Assembly: GCF_021462225.1 (NCBI RefSeq)
Contig: NC_061800.1
Coordinates: forward strand, 4,846,501 to 4,910,500
Direction of reading: 5' to 3'
Origin: Girardinichthys multiradiatus
Taxonomy: Eukaryota; Chordata; Actinopteri; Cyprinodontiformes; Goodeidae
Length of the DNA stretch: 64,000 bases
Shown here: in pieces, positions 45,553 through 54,956 of the stretch
How the letters are laid out: each line of letters starts with the position of its first letter
Position numbering within the stretch: position 1 is the stretch's first letter
Made by a program: the position numbers and the translations under genes
The notes under the pieces: generated by a model
Databases searched by the model: none
Told to the model about the DNA's origin: nothing
What the model saw: the letters and a program-made list of their open reading frames with translations, nothing else

Positions 45553-46198
45553 GTCAGACTGGCGAGTGGAAAACAGTGTGTCCATGAAGAGCACACAGTG
45601 TTCATATACGAGCATCCTCCACCCAGTGCAGCTCCAGCAGGCTCCTCCTGATGGCTGTGCAGGGGAAAACGTTGTCCTTGGTGGCAAGAAAACAGCAGAC
45701 ACAAATGTGGAGACCAGGCTAAGCTTTGCAGATGAAAGTGATTAAATTACAAAGCCTTATGAAGGATGATAAGAACATCCTGATGTGCTTGGCCAGAAAG
45801 AAAATGGCAGTGCAAAATGCTGAGATGCCTAATCATCCCGTGTCTGTCAGCAGCGACCCTCCAACAGCAAGCTGTGAACCCCTTAATGTGAAGAGCATGG
45901 CAGAGAAGTCCCCCTTCACTATTCCCTGTGCACCCAGCTGTGATGCTACAACTAACACTGAGACGGAGAGGTGCACATCGAATCACACTCAAACTGAAGG
46001 TTCAAAAACAGCTGAGCAGCACATCATGACTGAGCTTCAAATGAACGATCTGGACTGTCTCGCTGAGGTAAGGAGGCAACCTGAGGAGTTGTTGGTGAAT
46101 AGCCTTTTAGATGTTTTAACAACTTCTCTAACCTTTCAGGAGCTTATCAAGCTCAAGATGCTTCAAGAATGGAAGGAGCCACAGGAAAAGATCGAAAG
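45553..46198 (+). CDS. Host gene exons d and e, with a reading-frame break and a 72-bp intron
   Basis: From acceptor GATATTACAG the expected frame gives SDWRVENSVSMKSTQC and continues to LSFADESD, then TAA at 45743-45745. A second frame, open from 45723 to the donor, continues the same style of protein (KLQSLMKDDKNILM...). One missing or extra base near 45730-45745 would account for this. Inside, GCTGAG|GTAAGG (46067) and TTTCAG|GAG (46139) define a 72-bp intron that is a multiple of three and has no in-frame stop, so retention is possible. The donor of exon e is GAAAG|GTAACA. Confidence 0.58.
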
Positions 46199-46351
46199 GT
46201 AACATGTAGGGGTGACACAGGATCTGGTGACATGAGATCTTGGTTTATTGAAACACAATGGTTTTTTTTGTCAAAATGGTTTGTCTTTAGAAGATCTGTG
46301 CAGTTTCTGAAAACATCAGGGCCCGTATTCACAAAGATTTCCAGAGACCAA

Positions 46352-47827
46352 CCAACTGAAAATATGTCTTATATTCTAGGTTCTTCAAAGTAGCCACCTT
46401 TTGCTTTGATTACTGCTCCGCACACTCTTGGCATTCTGTTGATGAGCTTCAAGAGGTAGTCACCTGAAATGGTTTTCCAACAGTCTTGAAGGAGTTCCCA
46501 GAGATGCTTAGCACTTGTTGGCCCTTTTGCCTTCACTCTGCGGTCCAGCTCACTCCAAACATCTCGATTGGGTTCAGGTCCGGTGACTGTGGAGGCCAGG
46601 TCATCTGGCGCAGCACCCCATCACTCTCCTTCTTGGTCAAATAGCCCTTACACAGCCTGGAGGTGTGTTTGGGATCATTGTCCTGTTGAAAAATAAATGA
46701 CGGTCCTACTAAACCGGATGGAATAGCATGGCGCTGCAAGATGCTGTGGTAGCCATGCTGGTTCAGTATGCCTTCAATTTTGAATAAATCCCCAACAGTG
46801 TCACCAGCAAAGCACCCCCACACCATCACACCTCCTCCTCCATGCTTCAGGTTGAGAACCAGGCATGTAAAGCCCATCCGTTCACCTCTTCTGCGCCGCA
46901 CAAAGACACGGTGGTTAGAACCAAAGATCTCAAACTTGGACTCATCAGACCAAAGCACAGATTTCCACTGGTCTAATGTCCATTCCTTGTGTTCTTTAGC
47001 CCAAACAAGTCTCTTCTGTTTGTTTCCTGTCCTCAGCAGTGGTTTCCTAGCAGCTATTCTACCATGAAGGCCTGATTCACACAGTCTCCTCTTAACAGTT
47101 GTTCTAGAGATGTGTCTGCTGCTAGAACTCTGTGTGGCATTGACCTGTTCTCTAATCTGAGCTGCTGTTAACCTGCGATTTCTGAGGCTGGTGACTCGAA
47201 TGAACTTATCATCCGCAGCAGAGGTGACTCTTGGTCTTCCTTTCCTGGGGCGGTCCTCATGTGAGCCAGTTTCTTTGTAGCGCTTGATGGTTTTTGCATC
47301 TGCACTTGGGAACTTTCAAAGTTTTCCCAATTGTTTGGACTGACTGACCTTCATTTCTTAAAGTAATGATGGCCACTCGTTTTTCTTTACTTAGCTGCTT
47401 ATTTCTTGCCATAATACAAATTCTAACAGTCTATTCAGTAGGACTATCAGCTGTGTAGTGTATCTACCTCCTGCACAACACAACTGATTGTCCCAACCCC
47501 ATTTATAAGGCTTGAAATCCCACTTATTAAACCTGACAGGGCACACCTGTGAAGTGAAAACCATTTCAGGTGACTACCTCTTGAAGCTCATCAACAGAAT
47601 ACCAAGAGTGTGCGTAGCAGTAATCAAAGCAAAAGGTGGCTACTTTGAAGAACCTAGAATATAAGACATATTTTCAGTTGTTTCACACTTTTTTGTTCAG
47701 TATATAATTCCACATGTGTTAATTCATAGTTTTGATGCCTTCAGTGTGAAGCTACAATATTCATAGACATGAAAATAAAGAAAACTCTTTGAATGAGAAG
47801 GTGTGTCCAAACTTTTGGTCTGTACTG
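46352..47827 (-). mobile_element. Tc1 relic with DD38E spacing (Intruder-like), left end lost
   Basis: The right terminus GGTCTGTACTG is followed by TA at 47828. The left terminus is missing: only the subterminal copy of the repeat survives (CAACTGAAAATATGTCTTAT at 46353, matching the complement of the right side near 47680). 38 residues separate the second Asp and Glu, the DD38E class. The transposase is broken in several places. Confidence 0.85.
46369..47412 (-). pseudogene. DD38E Tc1-type transposase pseudogene
   Basis: The start ATG at 47412 gives MARNKQLSKEKRVAIITLRN, an N-terminal helix-turn-helix, and the frame shifts soon after (near 47320). The core at 46958-46533 has LWSDESKFEIFG (Asp), FIFQQDNDPKH (Asp) and SPDLNPIE (Glu). 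Immediately after the Glu a one-base loss shifts the frame. The stop at 46371-46369 matches the normal C-terminus (GGYFEEP). Inactive. Confidence 0.85.
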
Positions 47828-47894
47828 TACGTGTGTGTGTATGTAGATGCTGCCCCAGCATCCAGATGATGCTAACCTTTAGTTCTGCTTATAG

Positions 47895-48026
47895 AAAGGA
47901 TTGCAACTGTAAGCAGCGAGCACAGCAGGCAGAGCTGTCCCTGCTCACCCTGCAGTATGAACTGTGCAGACAACACGTCTGGAGGCTCTACGACACATCT
48001 AATGAGGGACACCTGCCGCTTACAAT
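47895..48026 (+). CDS. Host gene exon f
   Basis: Acceptor TGCTTATAG with an upstream TGCTAAC branch-like motif. It encodes KDCNCKQRAQQAELSLLTL, YELCRQHVWRLYD, a helical segment. The donor is ambiguous; AAT|GTCAGG keeps phase with the next exon but is weak. Confidence 0.6.
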
Positions 48027-48107
48027 GTCAGGAAACAGTAGTTCAAAATCAACACACTTTGTTTTTAATTACATATTTCTATAAATATCTATTTTGTCTT
48101 TCTGCAG

Positions 48108-48273
48108 AGCTAAAGACCCACCTTCAAACATTCTGAGAATCCTGCAGAAACTGGAAACTGACTACAAGCTGATGAAGCATCAGATCCTGATGGGGGTTCC
48201 TTTGGAACAGCTACGTCCTCTGTGTGTGGAGTTTGAAAAGATAACCACAGGAGCATGTTACATCCCTGTACAG
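48108..48273 (+). CDS. Host gene exon g
   Basis: Acceptor CTTTCTGCAG, donor CTGTACAG|GTGAGA, both strong. It encodes KDPPSNILRILQKLETDYKL, PLEQLRPLCVEFEKI and ACYIPVQ. The motif style is what suggested an RBM44-like protein. Confidence 0.68.
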
Positions 48274-48360
48274 GTGAGATGCTGCATACAACTCCCAGCA
48301 AAGAGCTCAGATGCTTCAGCTTTGAAAACTTTACACACTAACTCTTGTCTTTTTGTTTAG

Positions 48361-48395
48361 ATCATTGGTGACGTGGTGGGAATTGCTCCTTCATG
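48361..48395 (+). CDS. Host gene exon h (35 bp)
   Basis: Acceptor TTTTTGTTTAG, donor TCATG|GTAGTG. It encodes IIGDVVGIAPS plus two bases. If the donor is skipped, TGG TAG ends the protein immediately. Confidence 0.5.
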
Positions 48396-48731
48396 GTAGT
48401 GGACACACGTCATTTTGTCGTGCCTCTCTTGATGTTTCATCAATTTAACAGCCAATACAATGCCACATGCAAATTTTAATTAGGAAGTCAGTTGGAATAT
48501 TGTTTTTTTAAGTGTAAGGCAAGTGCTTATTGTTTGCATACGGCCTGCCAAACTAAACTCTTAACTGATGTGGTACGCCTGTTTCATGGTGAGTTTTAGC
48601 AGAAAAAGTCCATTAAGGAAAACTAAAACTACAGGTGATGATATTCAAGGGAGTTAATCAAAATCAAACCTCCTCACATAGACAGGAGTTGTCTCTGTAA
48701 TCACTGTGACATTGACCTCTCTAATCCTAAG

Positions 48732-48975
48732 GACCGCCCAGGGGACGCAGAAGCATGAAGGAGCTGAGGACATTGGATGTCTTGATGATGAGGGCAGCTG
48801 GCAGGTCTGGTCACAGCTTCCAACACCACATGACATCTTCTGTGGAGCAGCTAACCCCAAGTCTAACTATACCGTTCGTTTTCCCCATAGAAAACAAAAC
48901 TCGTCAAGAAGGAAAATGAAGAAGTGAGGAGAGCTACTGCTCTTGTGCCCAAAGACAGATTTGTTAAGAAAATCA
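48732..48975 (+). CDS. Host gene exon i, with frame break
   Basis: From a weak TCCTAAG acceptor the frame reads TAQGTQKHEGAEDIGCLDDE and SWQVWSQLPTPHDIFCG. From 48891, just after CCCCATAG, another frame reads KKENEEVRRATALVPKDRF to the donor ATCA|GTGAGC. A 30-bp intron would be too short, so a frame lesion between about 48850 and 48890 is likelier. Confidence 0.5.
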
Positions 48976-49049
48976 GTGAGCATAATTTTTAAACATCTGA
49001 TGTAACCATAAATATTGTCAAATGTTGTTGTTCATTTTCTTTGTATATA

Positions 49050-50659
49050 CAGGTCCTTCTCAAAATATTAGCATATTGTGATAAAGTTCATTATTTTCCA
49101 TAATGTAATGATGAAAATTTAACATTCATATATTTTAGATTCATTGCACACTAACTGAAATATTTCAGGTCTTTTATTGTCTTAATACGGATGATTTTGG
49201 CATACAGCTCATGAAAACCCAAAATTCCTATCTCACAGAATTAGCATATTTCATCCGACCAATAAAAGAAAAGTGTTTTTAATACAAAAAACGTCAACCT
49301 TCAAATAATCATGTACAGTTATGCACTCAATACTTGGTCGGGAATCCTTTGGCAGAAATGACTGCTTCAATGCGGCGTGGCATGGAGGCAATCAGCCTGT
49401 GGCACTGCTGAGGTCTTATGGAGGCCCAGGATGCTTCGATAGCGGCCTTTAGCTCATCCAGAGTGTTGGGTCTTGAGTCTCTCAACGTTCTCTTCACAAT
49501 ATCCCACAGATTCTCTATGGGGTTCAGGTCAGGAGAGTTGGCAGGCCAATTGAGCACAGTGATACCATGGTCAGTAAACCATTTACCAGTGGTTTTGGCA
49601 CTGTGAGCAGGTGCCAGGTCGTGCTGAAAAATGAAATCTTCATCTCCATAAAGCTTTTCAGCAGATGGAAGCATGAAGTGCTCCAAAATCTCCTGATAGC
49701 TAGCTGCATTGACCCTGCCCTTGATAAAACACAGTGGACCAACACCAGCAGCTGACACGGCACCCCAGACCATCACTGACTGTGGGTACTTGACACTGGA
49801 CTTCTGGCATTTTGGCATTTCCTTCTCCCCAGTCTTCCTCCAGACTCTGGCACCTTGATTTCCGAATGACATGCAGAATTTGCTTTCATCCGAAAAGAGT
49901 ATTTTGGACCACTGAGCAACAGTCCAGTGCTGCTTCTCTGTAGCCCAGGTCAGGCGCTTCTTCCGCTGTTTCTGGTTCAAAAGTGGCTTGACCTGGGGAA
50001 TGCGGCACCTGTAGCCCATTTCCTGCACACACCTGTGCACGGTGGCTCTAGATGTTTCTACTCCAGACTCAGTCCACTGCTTCCGCAGGTCCCCCAAGGT
50101 CTGGAATCGGCCCTTCTCCACAATCTTCCTCAGGGTCCGGTCACCTCTTCTCGTTGTGCAGCGTTTTCTGCCACACTTTTTCCTTCCCACAGACTTCCCA
50201 CTGAGGTGCCTTGATACAGCACTCTGGGAACAGCCTATTCGTTCAGAAATGTCTTTCTGTGTCTTACCCTCTTGCTTGAGGGTGTCAATAGTGGCCTTCT
50301 GGACAGCAGTCAGGTCGGCAGTCTTACCCATGATTGGGGTTTTGAGTGATGAACCAGGCTGGGAGTTTTAAAGGCCTCAGGAATCTTTTGCAGGTGTTTA
50401 GAGTTAACTCGTTGATTCAGATGATTAGGTTCATAACTCGTTTAGAGACCCTTTTAATGATATGCTAATTTTGTGAGATAGGAATTTTGGGTTTTCATGA
50501 GCTGTATGCCAAAATCATCCGTATTAAGACAATAAAAGGCCTGAAATATTTCAGTTAGTGTGCAATGAATCTAAAATATATGAATGTTAAATTTTCATCA
50601 TGACATTATGGAAAATAATGAACTCTATCACAATATGCTAATATTTTGAGAAGGACCTG
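49050..50659 (-). mobile_element. Second complete DD34E Tc1, potentially active
   Basis: Exactly 1610 bp like the copy at 32099, flanked by TA (49048-49049 and 50660-50661), same ends and roughly 210-bp inverted repeats, opposite orientation. It lies in an intron of the host gene, its right end 16 bp from an acceptor. The transposase is uninterrupted. Confidence 0.96.
49327..50331 (-). CDS. Tc1 transposase, full length, DD34E
   Basis: A 334-residue cut-and-paste transposase, 97% identical to that at 32427-33431. Differences are Glu27Asp, Gln51Lys, Arg101Cys, Gln124Lys, Ser156Phe, Glu157Gly, Ser162Arg, Ile227Leu and Lys265Asn (first copy to this copy). Asp148, Asp238 and Glu273 are intact with DD34E spacing, and both helix-turn-helix regions are complete. 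At residues 156, 162 and 265 this copy carries what I remember as the family consensus, so it may be the better enzyme; Cys101 lies in the second DNA-binding region and could hurt. No lesion in the frame. Confidence 0.95.
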   Translation of the reverse strand: MGKTADLTAVQKATIDTLKQEGKTQKDISERIGCSQSAVSRHLSGKSVGRKKCGRKRCTTRRGDRTLRKIVEKGRFQTLGDLRKQWTESGVETSRATVHRCVQEMGYRCRIPQVKPLLNQKQRKKRLTWATEKQHWTVAQWSKILFSDESKFCMSFGNQGARVWRKTGEKEMPKCQKSSVKYPQSVMVWGAVSAAGVGPLCFIKGRVNAASYQEILEHFMLPSAEKLYGDEDFIFQHDLAPAHSAKTTGKWFTDHGITVLNWPANSPDLNPIENLWDIVKRTLRDSRPNTLDELKAAIEASWASIRPQQCHRLIASMPRRIEAVISAKGFPTKY

Positions 50660-50675
50660 TATTTCTGCTCTGTAG

Positions 50676-50803
50676 CTTGTGAGAGCGTGAACATTAGTGA
50701 GGTTTGGTATGATGCTGTGGAGGAACTGCAGCTCCCAGGACCGGCAGCAGCTGCAGAGATCTGTCCGAATTCAGACATGACTGACAGTATGACATCATCC
50801 AAG
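50676..50803 (+). CDS. Host gene exon j
   Basis: The acceptor TTTCTGCTCTGTAG lies only 16 bp after a Tc1 end; the donor is TCCAAG|GTAGAT. It encodes CESVNISEVWYDAVEELQLP to DMTDSMTSSK in phase with exon i's second frame. Acidic, with a conserved-looking WYDAVEEL stretch. Confidence 0.65.
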
Positions 50804-51204
50804 GTAGATGAAACATAATCTGTATTTAATCTGTTCAAATCATGTACAGTGCGTCCGGAAATTATTCACAGCACTGCACTTTTTCCACATTCAGTTATGC
50901 TACAGCGTTATTCCAAATGGTATCAAATTAATCTCTATCCTCAAAATTCTACACCCAATACCTCATTATGACGCTGTGAAAAAGGTTTGAGATTGTTGCA
51001 AATTTATTACAAACGGTGTTTGCTGTGGAGCTGAGTTACATACTGATTCCACTGATCATCCTTGAAATGTTTCTACAGCTTAAATGAAGTCCACCTGCGG
51101 TAAAATCAGTTTGATTGGACATGATTAGGAAAGCTCCAACGTTCCTTTGTGTAGAGAGGAGAACCTTCGAGAGGACAACAAAAGGCACCTGAAGGGCTCG
51201 GACC

Positions 51205-51533
51205 ATGAGAAAGAAAATTCTTCGTACTAATCCGTGTGAATGCCAAGGGAAACCAGGCACCAGCCATCACCAGGCCATTGCCATCCCTACAGTGAAGCAT
51301 GGTGGTGGCAGCATCATGCTATGGTTATGTATTTCAGCAGCAGGAACTGGCAGACTAGTCAGGGTAGAGGAAAAGATGGATGCAGTAATGTACAGACATC
51401 CTGGATGAAAACCTGCTCCAGAGTGCTGTTGACCTCAGATTGGGGAAACAGTTCATTTTTCATCAAGACAATGACCCATAGAACACAAGCCAAGAACTCA
51501 AATGAGTGGCTTCAAAACCACTCTGAGTGTCCT
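51205..51533 (+). pseudogene. Tc1-type transposase remnant
   Basis: Frames give [33 protein letters not shown] (the region after the first Asp), [19 protein letters not shown] and FHQDNDP followed by TAG. The second catalytic Asp is present, but the Glu region was lost at the Harbinger insertion. Several shifts and stops. Confidence 0.75.
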
Positions 51534-52610
51534 GGGGCCTCATGTACAAAGCTCACTTGCGCACAGAAACCTTGTGGTGCAATGTGTTACGCACAACTTG
51601 TCATGTACTAAAATAAACTTTGCGTAAAAGTGTGCAGAAATCCACACAAAAATTTGACCTGCGTATGCGGTAGCCACGCAAACATTTTCAACTAAAACCT
51701 GCCTGAATACAATAAAATTGCAGTCTATTCAGTTTTATTTATTATTTTTTCATTTCACATGTTTGAGCTTTAATGGTTTAAACCAGAGTGATGAAACTGA
51801 ATCACATTTCTCGTCATACAATAATGTAACACTGTTTGGAAAATGATGGAAGCGAACTCAGCCGGATGTAAACTATGAAACTTCCTTTGTTTTTGTCACC
51901 TGTAGATGGAAATGCTCATCGGCCTGTGCGCTGAATAGCATAAAATGCATGTGAACCGTCTAAGGGGCACTTTCATTCTCACTGAAAAAGAAAACTGTTG
52001 GATCAGCAGATTAATTCCTTACAAGTCAGGTGTGATGATTCGTAAGGTGGACAGGCTGGAGACAATCACACCTAGCTGCGTAAGGCTGTGCCTAATTATG
52101 GAACGAAGGTAGCTTTGGCACAGCTGGAGGACATCACCAATGGAAGAAGTCAGAGGAAGTGTTTTTTTTTTTCCCAGAAATCCTACTGACCTGCTGGTAC
52201 ATGATGATGCATAGCTTATTGGTCATTTTAGATTGTCCAGGGCAATTATCTTGGAGCTCTGCATGGAACTGGCCCCAGTGTTACAGAGGGAAACCAGGAG
52301 GAACCGTGAGTCACAGATGTCAAATCAAGTTCTCACTACGCCACAGTCCTTTCAACCGGAGCTTTTTAGAGGGAGCTGACTGATAGGTTGGGTATTTCAA
52401 CAGTCATCTCTGAGTCGAGCTATGCCAGCCATATGGGTCGGCCTCATCTGGATGCTGCTCTGATATAGTTCCCCTGTGCTGTGGCTCGTATTTGCAGCGA
52501 GGAGCCAATTTCTGAATGTCATCAGACCTATAGAGTACACAGATATTGCTATAAGGGCCCCATCTGTACGTGAATATTGCTGTAACTTCTGCCAAACGTG
52601 GATAAACAAA
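51534..52610 (+). mobile_element. Harbinger (PIF/ISL2EU-like) relic inside the Tc1
   Basis: It starts with GGGGCCTCATGTACAAAG, the terminal motif common to fish Harbinger elements. The interior at about 52120-52300 encodes, with shifts, LEDITNG, DLLVHDDA, LIGHFRLSRAIILELCMEL and RETRRNRE, matching the N-terminal part of a HARBI1-like nuclease. The DDE core and the right terminus are missing. Confidence 0.65.
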
Positions 52611-52796
52611 GTATTAAGCAAAGGCTGTGAATGCTTGTGTAAATGTGATTTTTAAGTGTATTGTATTGTGTGTAAGATTTTGAGGAAACACATTAAATTC
52701 AAACCATTTGGAATAAGGCTGTAATGTAACTAAATGTGGATAAAGTGCAGTGCTGTGAATACTTTCCAGATGCACTGTTTTTGTATTTCTATGCAG

Positions 52797-52856
52797 AATC
52801 AGCCAGTGATGAGAGCAGCTCCTCAGTCCCGTTTGTATCCAATCCAACCTGAGTAG
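52797..52856 (+). CDS. Possible last visible exon of the host gene
   Basis: The acceptor TATTTCTATGCAG lies 19 bp after another Tc1 end. The in-phase frame gives 19 residues then TAG; the next frame (SDESSSSVPFVSNPT) looks more protein-like but is out of phase. No RNA-recognition motif follows. Either the gene is truncated here or later exons are outside what I can see. Confidence 0.35.
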   Translation, partial: NQPVMRAAPQSRLYPIQPE

Positions 52857-53583
52857 CAATGTACACGTGAATACGTGTCACATTGCTACGTGAATACACA
52901 CATGCTCGTTTGTACTTTGTTATAATGGCCAGCAGAGGGCAGTACAGGACTGTGATAAAATGTCCAAATTATGTCAGTACCAGAGATTACATGTCACTTG
53001 GCAGAGCTGGTACCTATAACAGGAAGATGTATATACTTGGGGAAAAAGTGACACAGCAATATTATTATACACTGCCTGGGCAAAAACAAGTCGCCACCAA
53101 AAAAGGTTACACCTTGTAATATTTTGTTGGACATTTAGCTTTGGTTAAAGCACTCATTCACAGTGTCACAACATTTAGTTCCATCCGGTGTTGCCTTCAT
53201 TTTACACCAAGATCTTGTACTGATGATGAAAGAGTCTGAACACTGGAAATCCTTCTCCAGCATATACCAAATATTCTTAATGGGGTTAAGGTCTGGACTC
53301 TTTGGTGATATTCAGTTCACTTCAGTTTTATTTATATAGCGCCAATTTACAACACATGTCGTCTCAAGGCACTTTACAAAATCAATTCAATTAAATCATA
53401 CAGATTTCAAGACTGGTACATACATTTCAATTAATCCTAACTATCCAACAGTGGAGTTGGATTAAGTTTATAATTCAAATTGGTTAAAAAGTTTTTCTAT
53501 CTAAGGAAACCCAGCAGATTGCATCCAGTCAGTGACTTCCAGCATTCACTCCTCCTGGATGAGCATGTAGCGACAGTGGACAG

Positions 53584-54956
53584 TGAACCTAATCATCTGA
53601 ATCAACGAGTTAACTCTAAACACCTGCAAAAGATTCCTGAGGCCTTTAAAACTCCCAGCCTGGTTCATCACTCAAAACCCCAATCATGGGTAAGACTGCC
53701 GACCTGACTGCTGTCCAGAAGGCCGCTATTGACACCCTCAAGCAAGAGGGTAAGACACAGAAAGAAATTTCTGAACGAATAGGCTGTTCCCAGAGTGCTG
53801 TATCAAGGCACCTCAGTGGGAAGTCTGTGGGAAGAAAAAGTGTGGCAGAAAACGCTGCACAACGAGAAGAGGTGACCGGACCCTGAGGAAGATTGTGGAG
53901 AAGGGCCGATTCCAGACCTTGGGGGACCTGCGGAAGCAGTGGACTGAGTCTGGAGTAGAAACATCCAGAGCCACCGTGCACAGGCGTGTGCAGGAAATGG
54001 GCTACAGGTGCCGCATTCCCCAGGTCAAGCCACTTTTGAACCAGAAACAGGCAGAAGCGCCTGACCTGGGCTACAGAGAAGCAGCACTGGACTGTTGCTC
54101 AGTGGTCCAAAGTACTTTTTTCGGATGAAAGCAAATTCTGCATGTCATTCGGAAATCAAGGTGCCAGAGTCTGGAGGAAGACTGGGGAGAAGGAAATGCC
54201 AGAAGTCCAGTGTCAAGTACCCACAGTCAGTGATGGTCTGGGGTGCCGTGTCAGCTGCTGGTGTTGGTCCTCTGTGTTTTATCAAGGGCAGGGTCAATGC
54301 AGCTAGCTATCAGGAGATTTTGGAGCACTTCATGCTTCCATCTGCTGAAAAGCTTTATGGAGATGAACATTTCATTTTTCAGCACGACCTGGCACCAGCT
54401 CACCGTGCCAAAACCACTGGTAAATGGTTTACTGACCATGGTATCACTGTGCTCAATTGGCCTGCCAACTCTCCTGACCTGAACCCCATAGAGAATCTGT
54501 GGGATGTTGTGAAGAGAACGTTGAGAGACTCAAGACCCAATACTCTGGATGAGCTAAAGGCCGCTATCGAAGCATCCTGGGCCTCCATAAGACCTCAGCA
54601 GTGCCACAGGCTGATTGCCTCCATGCCACGCCGCATTGAAGCAGTCATTTCTGCAAAAGGATTCCTGACCAAGTATTGAGTGCATAACTGTACATGATTA
54701 TTTGAAGGTTGACGTTTTTTGTATTAAAAACACTTTTCTTTTATTGGTCGGATGAAATATGCTAATTTTGTGAGATAGGAATTTTGGGTTTTCATGAGCT
54801 GTATGCCAAAATCATCCGTATTAAGACAATAAAAGACCTGAAATATTTAAGTTAGTGTGCAATGAATCTAAAATATATGAATGTTAAATTTTCATCATGA
54901 CATTATGGAAAATAATAAACTTTATCACAATATGCTAATATTTTGAGAAGGACCTG
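53584..54956 (+). mobile_element. Inner DD34E Tc1, 5'-truncated
   Basis: Same family as 32099 and 49050 but lacking about the first 230 bp, including the left inverted repeat. The right end CCTG is followed by TA at 54957. It starts abruptly at TGAACCTAATCATCTG within the LINE 3' UTR. It could still be recognised on one side only, so it is immobile. Confidence 0.9.
53686..54679 (+). pseudogene. Broken DD34E Tc1 transposase
   Basis: Compared with the intact copies it has a 2-bp loss near 53835 (after GKSVGR), a 2-bp loss near 54050 (AAACAGGCAG), and an 8-bp loss near 54199. The three catalytic residues are still encoded (FRMKANSA is the shifted frame of FSDES; QHDLAPAH and NPIENLW are intact). 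Its variants Asn at 265 and Leu at 227 match the copy at 49327. Confidence 0.92.

Larger units (their letters stand above)
50847..52777 (+). mobile_element. Tc1 relic of another family, split by a Harbinger relic
   Basis: The left end CAGTGCGTCCGGAAATTATT is preceded by TA (50845-50846), and the right end as complement reads CAGTGCATCTGGAAAGTATT. Transposase remnants lie at 51205-51533 ([16 protein letters not shown]). The element is interrupted at about 51534 by sequence beginning GGGGCCTCATGTACAAAG and resumes at about 52611 (CAAAGTATTAAGCAAAGGC). It ends 19 bp before a splice acceptor. Confidence 0.8.
39298..52856 (+). pseudogene. Spliced host gene, possibly rbm44-like, with frame lesions
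   Basis: At least ten exons can be chained in matching phase over 13.5 kb: 39298-39372, 43930-44084, 44164-44291, 45553-46067, 46140-46198, 47895-48026, 48108-48273, 48361-48395, 48732-48975, 50676-50803 and perhaps 52797-52856. The first exon starts mid-codon, so the 5' end lies outside this model. The product is acidic and Ser/Thr-rich in the middle (TTNTETERC, HTQTEGSKTA), then has helical segments LSLLTLQYELCRQHVWRLYD, ILRILQKLETDYKLMKHQIL and SEVWYDAVEEL. This pattern reminds me of fish RBM44, a germ-cell RNA-binding protein, but the RRM is not visible, so the name is not assigned. Frame breaks near 45743 and 48850-48890 mean pseudogene decay or sequence errors. Introns are full of transposons. 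Confidence 0.55.

Noticed and set aside
46319..46351. GGGCCCGTATTCACAAAG as the left end of the DD38E Tc1
   Set aside because: It does not match the Tc1 inverted repeat; it looks like the end of a different fish repeat, and the Tc1 left end is simply missing.
48861..48890. A 30-bp intron in exon i
   Set aside because: Too short for vertebrate splicing and the donor is poor; a frame lesion is more likely.
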